Assembly: GCA_016934645.1 (NCBI GenBank)
Contig: JAFGSL010000199.1
Coordinates: 1 to 6,982, forward strand
DNA: 6,982 bases
DNA from: Anaerolineae bacterium
GTDB lineage: Bacteria; Chloroflexota; Anaerolineae; B4-G1; SLSP01
Direction: 5' to 3'
Part shown: piece by piece, positions 5,990 through 6,982 of the stretch
Numbering within the stretch: the first letter of the stretch is position 1
How the letters are laid out: every line of letters starts with the position of its first letter
Position numbers and translations under genes: made by a program
The notes under the pieces: model-generated
What the model was told of the DNA's origin: nothing
What the model saw: the letters and a program-made list of their open reading frames with translations, nothing else
The model's database searches: none

Positions 5990-6982
5990 ATGAGCCATTT
6001 GGCATTATCCCTACTCGGAGCATTCCAGGCCACGCTTGACGGAGACCCCGTCACCTTCAGATCGACCAAGGCACGCGCGTTGTTGGCGTACCTGGCCGTC
6101 GAGTCTGAGCGCCCGCATCGCCGGGAGATATTGGCTGCGCTGCTCTGGCCCGAAGAGCCGGAGCGCGTCGCTTACAACAACTTCCGCCAGACCCTCTCCA
6201 GTCTGCGCAAAGCTATAGGAGATCGGGAAAGGATCGAAAACCCTGTTCTCTTTGTGACGCGCGAGACCGTCCAGTTCAACTGCGCCAGTGATTGCTGGCT
6301 CGATGTGCATGCCTTCCAGCAACACCTGGCGGATGCCAATCCTGGCTCCATTCCCTCTCAATTGGCCGAAGCGGTGACGCTTTATCGCGGCGGCTTTCTC
6401 GAAGGCTTCTACGTGAAGGACAGCGCGGCCTTTGAGGATTGGACGCTCATGGTCCGTGACCGTTTGCAGCGGCAGGCCGCGACGGTCTTGCAGCGTTTGG
6501 TGGAAAGCTACGAGGGGCAAGGGGATTACGGCCACGCCTGCACGTATGCCTGGCGCTGGGTCGAGTTGGAGCCGTGGCAGGAGGACGCTTACCGGCACAT
6601 GATGCGCGTGCTTGCCCTGAGTGAGCAGCGCACGGCAGCCCTCGCGCAGTACGAGGTGTGCTGCGCTGTCCTGCAAGAGGAATTCGGCGTTGAACCCTCG
6701 GACCAGACGATTCAACTTTATGAACTTATCCGTGACGGCGACCTCACCGTGTCTCTCCCTTCCGAGCAGGCTGTCCGTGCGATCATCCCCTTCTCATCCC
6801 CCGAAATGGAGACGATGGCCTTTGTCGCCAGGGAAGGTGAACTGGTGCAATTGGAGGCTCAGTTACGCCTGGCGCTGAGCGGGCGGGGACGCACAGTCTT
6901 CGTCACTGGCGAAGCGGGCCAGGGCAAGACGATGCTGATCCAGGCCTTTGCGGAACGGGCGCGCGCGGCGTGGCCCCAACTC
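5990..6982 (+). CDS. Second BTAD-ATPase regulator, 3' end outside window
   Basis: 331 uninterrupted codons from the ATG at 5990 to the right edge, with AAAGGAGG at 5978-5985. It is a paralogue of the regulator at 474: it starts MSHLALSLLGAFQATLDGDP and keeps the winged-helix domain (1-95, with FRSTKARALLAYLAVE and NNFRQTLSSLRKAIG), the BTAD domain (to ~245, with FLEGFYV, FEDWTLMVRDRLQR, EPWQEDAYRHMMRVLAL, EFGVEPS), and the start of the ATPase domain (FVAREGELVQLEAQL) with Walker A GEAGQGKT at 307-314. Most positions in the DNA-binding and BTAD parts are identical to the first copy by eye, whereas the linker before the ATPase is shorter and unrelated. A 30-base stretch (6254-6283) is identical to 741-770. 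Walker B and the TPR-like tail, presumably present, lie beyond the window. It is divergent from the lipoprotein gene and probably autoregulated (inference). Confidence 0.92.
   Translation, partial: MSHLALSLLGAFQATLDGDPVTFRSTKARALLAYLAVESERPHRREILAALLWPEEPERVAYNNFRQTLSSLRKAIGDRERIENPVLFVTRETVQFNCASDCWLDVHAFQQHLADANPGSIPSQLAEAVTLYRGGFLEGFYVKDSAAFEDWTLMVRDRLQRQAATVLQRLVESYEGQGDYGHACTYAWRWVELEPWQEDAYRHMMRVLALSEQRTAALAQYEVCCAVLQEEFGVEPSDQTIQLYELIRDGDLTVSLPSEQAVRAIIPFSSPEMETMAFVAREGELVQLEAQLRLALSGRGRTVFVTGEAGQGKTMLIQAFAERARAAWPQL

Noticed and set aside
6011..6715. Minus-strand 234-codon open frame inside the second regulator, with a look-alike opposite the first (858-1091)
   Set aside because: The similarity between the two antisense frames follows from the sense paralogy; neither has a ribosome-binding site or a sensible domain.

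Overview
The window looks like a piece of a Chloroflexota (Anaerolineae-like) chromosome. This is inferred from gene style only. The clues are very large regulators that join a SARP/BTAD-type DNA-binding region, an AAA ATPase and a TPR-like tail, a lipoprotein with a long Thr/Pro-rich linker behind its lipobox, a SnoaL-like cyclase gene, a small protein of a type I recall from that phylum, and intergenic short repeats. Strong AAGGAGG ribosome-binding sites precede five of the six genes.

Layout: (1) 1-281, minus strand: 5' part of a SnoaL-like/ester cyclase-type gene that runs off the left edge. (2) 282-473: a compact divergent promoter region. (3) 474-4019, plus strand: complete 1181-residue BTAD-ATPase-TPR regulator. 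(4) 4016-4117: a 102-bp element bounded by a perfect 19-bp inverted repeat, filling the gap between convergent genes and supplying the regulator's stop codon. (5) 4137-4604, 4673-4894 and 4967-5764, all minus strand: a small secreted protein, a small conserved-looking cytoplasmic protein and a lipoprotein with an SGNH-hydrolase fold. They are transcribed in the order lipoprotein, small protein, secreted protein, with gaps of about 70 bp. (6) 5765-5989: a second divergent promoter region, with a 70-bp heptad repeat in the lipoprotein leader. (7) 5990-6982, plus strand: the first 331 codons of a second, closely related BTAD-ATPase regulator, cut by the right edge. No gene-free stretch exceeds 300 bases.

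The main observation is a duplicated module. Both regulators are preceded by nearly the same ~130-bp region, holding an extended -10 (TGCTACAAT), a CAAAACGT box with an imperfect palindrome, and a minus-strand TACAAT at the same spacing. Similarity stops just beyond the minus-strand -10, so each regulator faces a different target gene: a SnoaL-like protein in one case and a lipoprotein in the other. I infer that each regulator may control itself and its divergent neighbour through the shared element. The second target is itself unusual. It retains SGNH sequence blocks, but the usual Ser, Asn, Asp and His positions read Trp, Leu, Asn and Ser, so it looks like a pseudoenzyme, possibly a binding or sensing lipoprotein.
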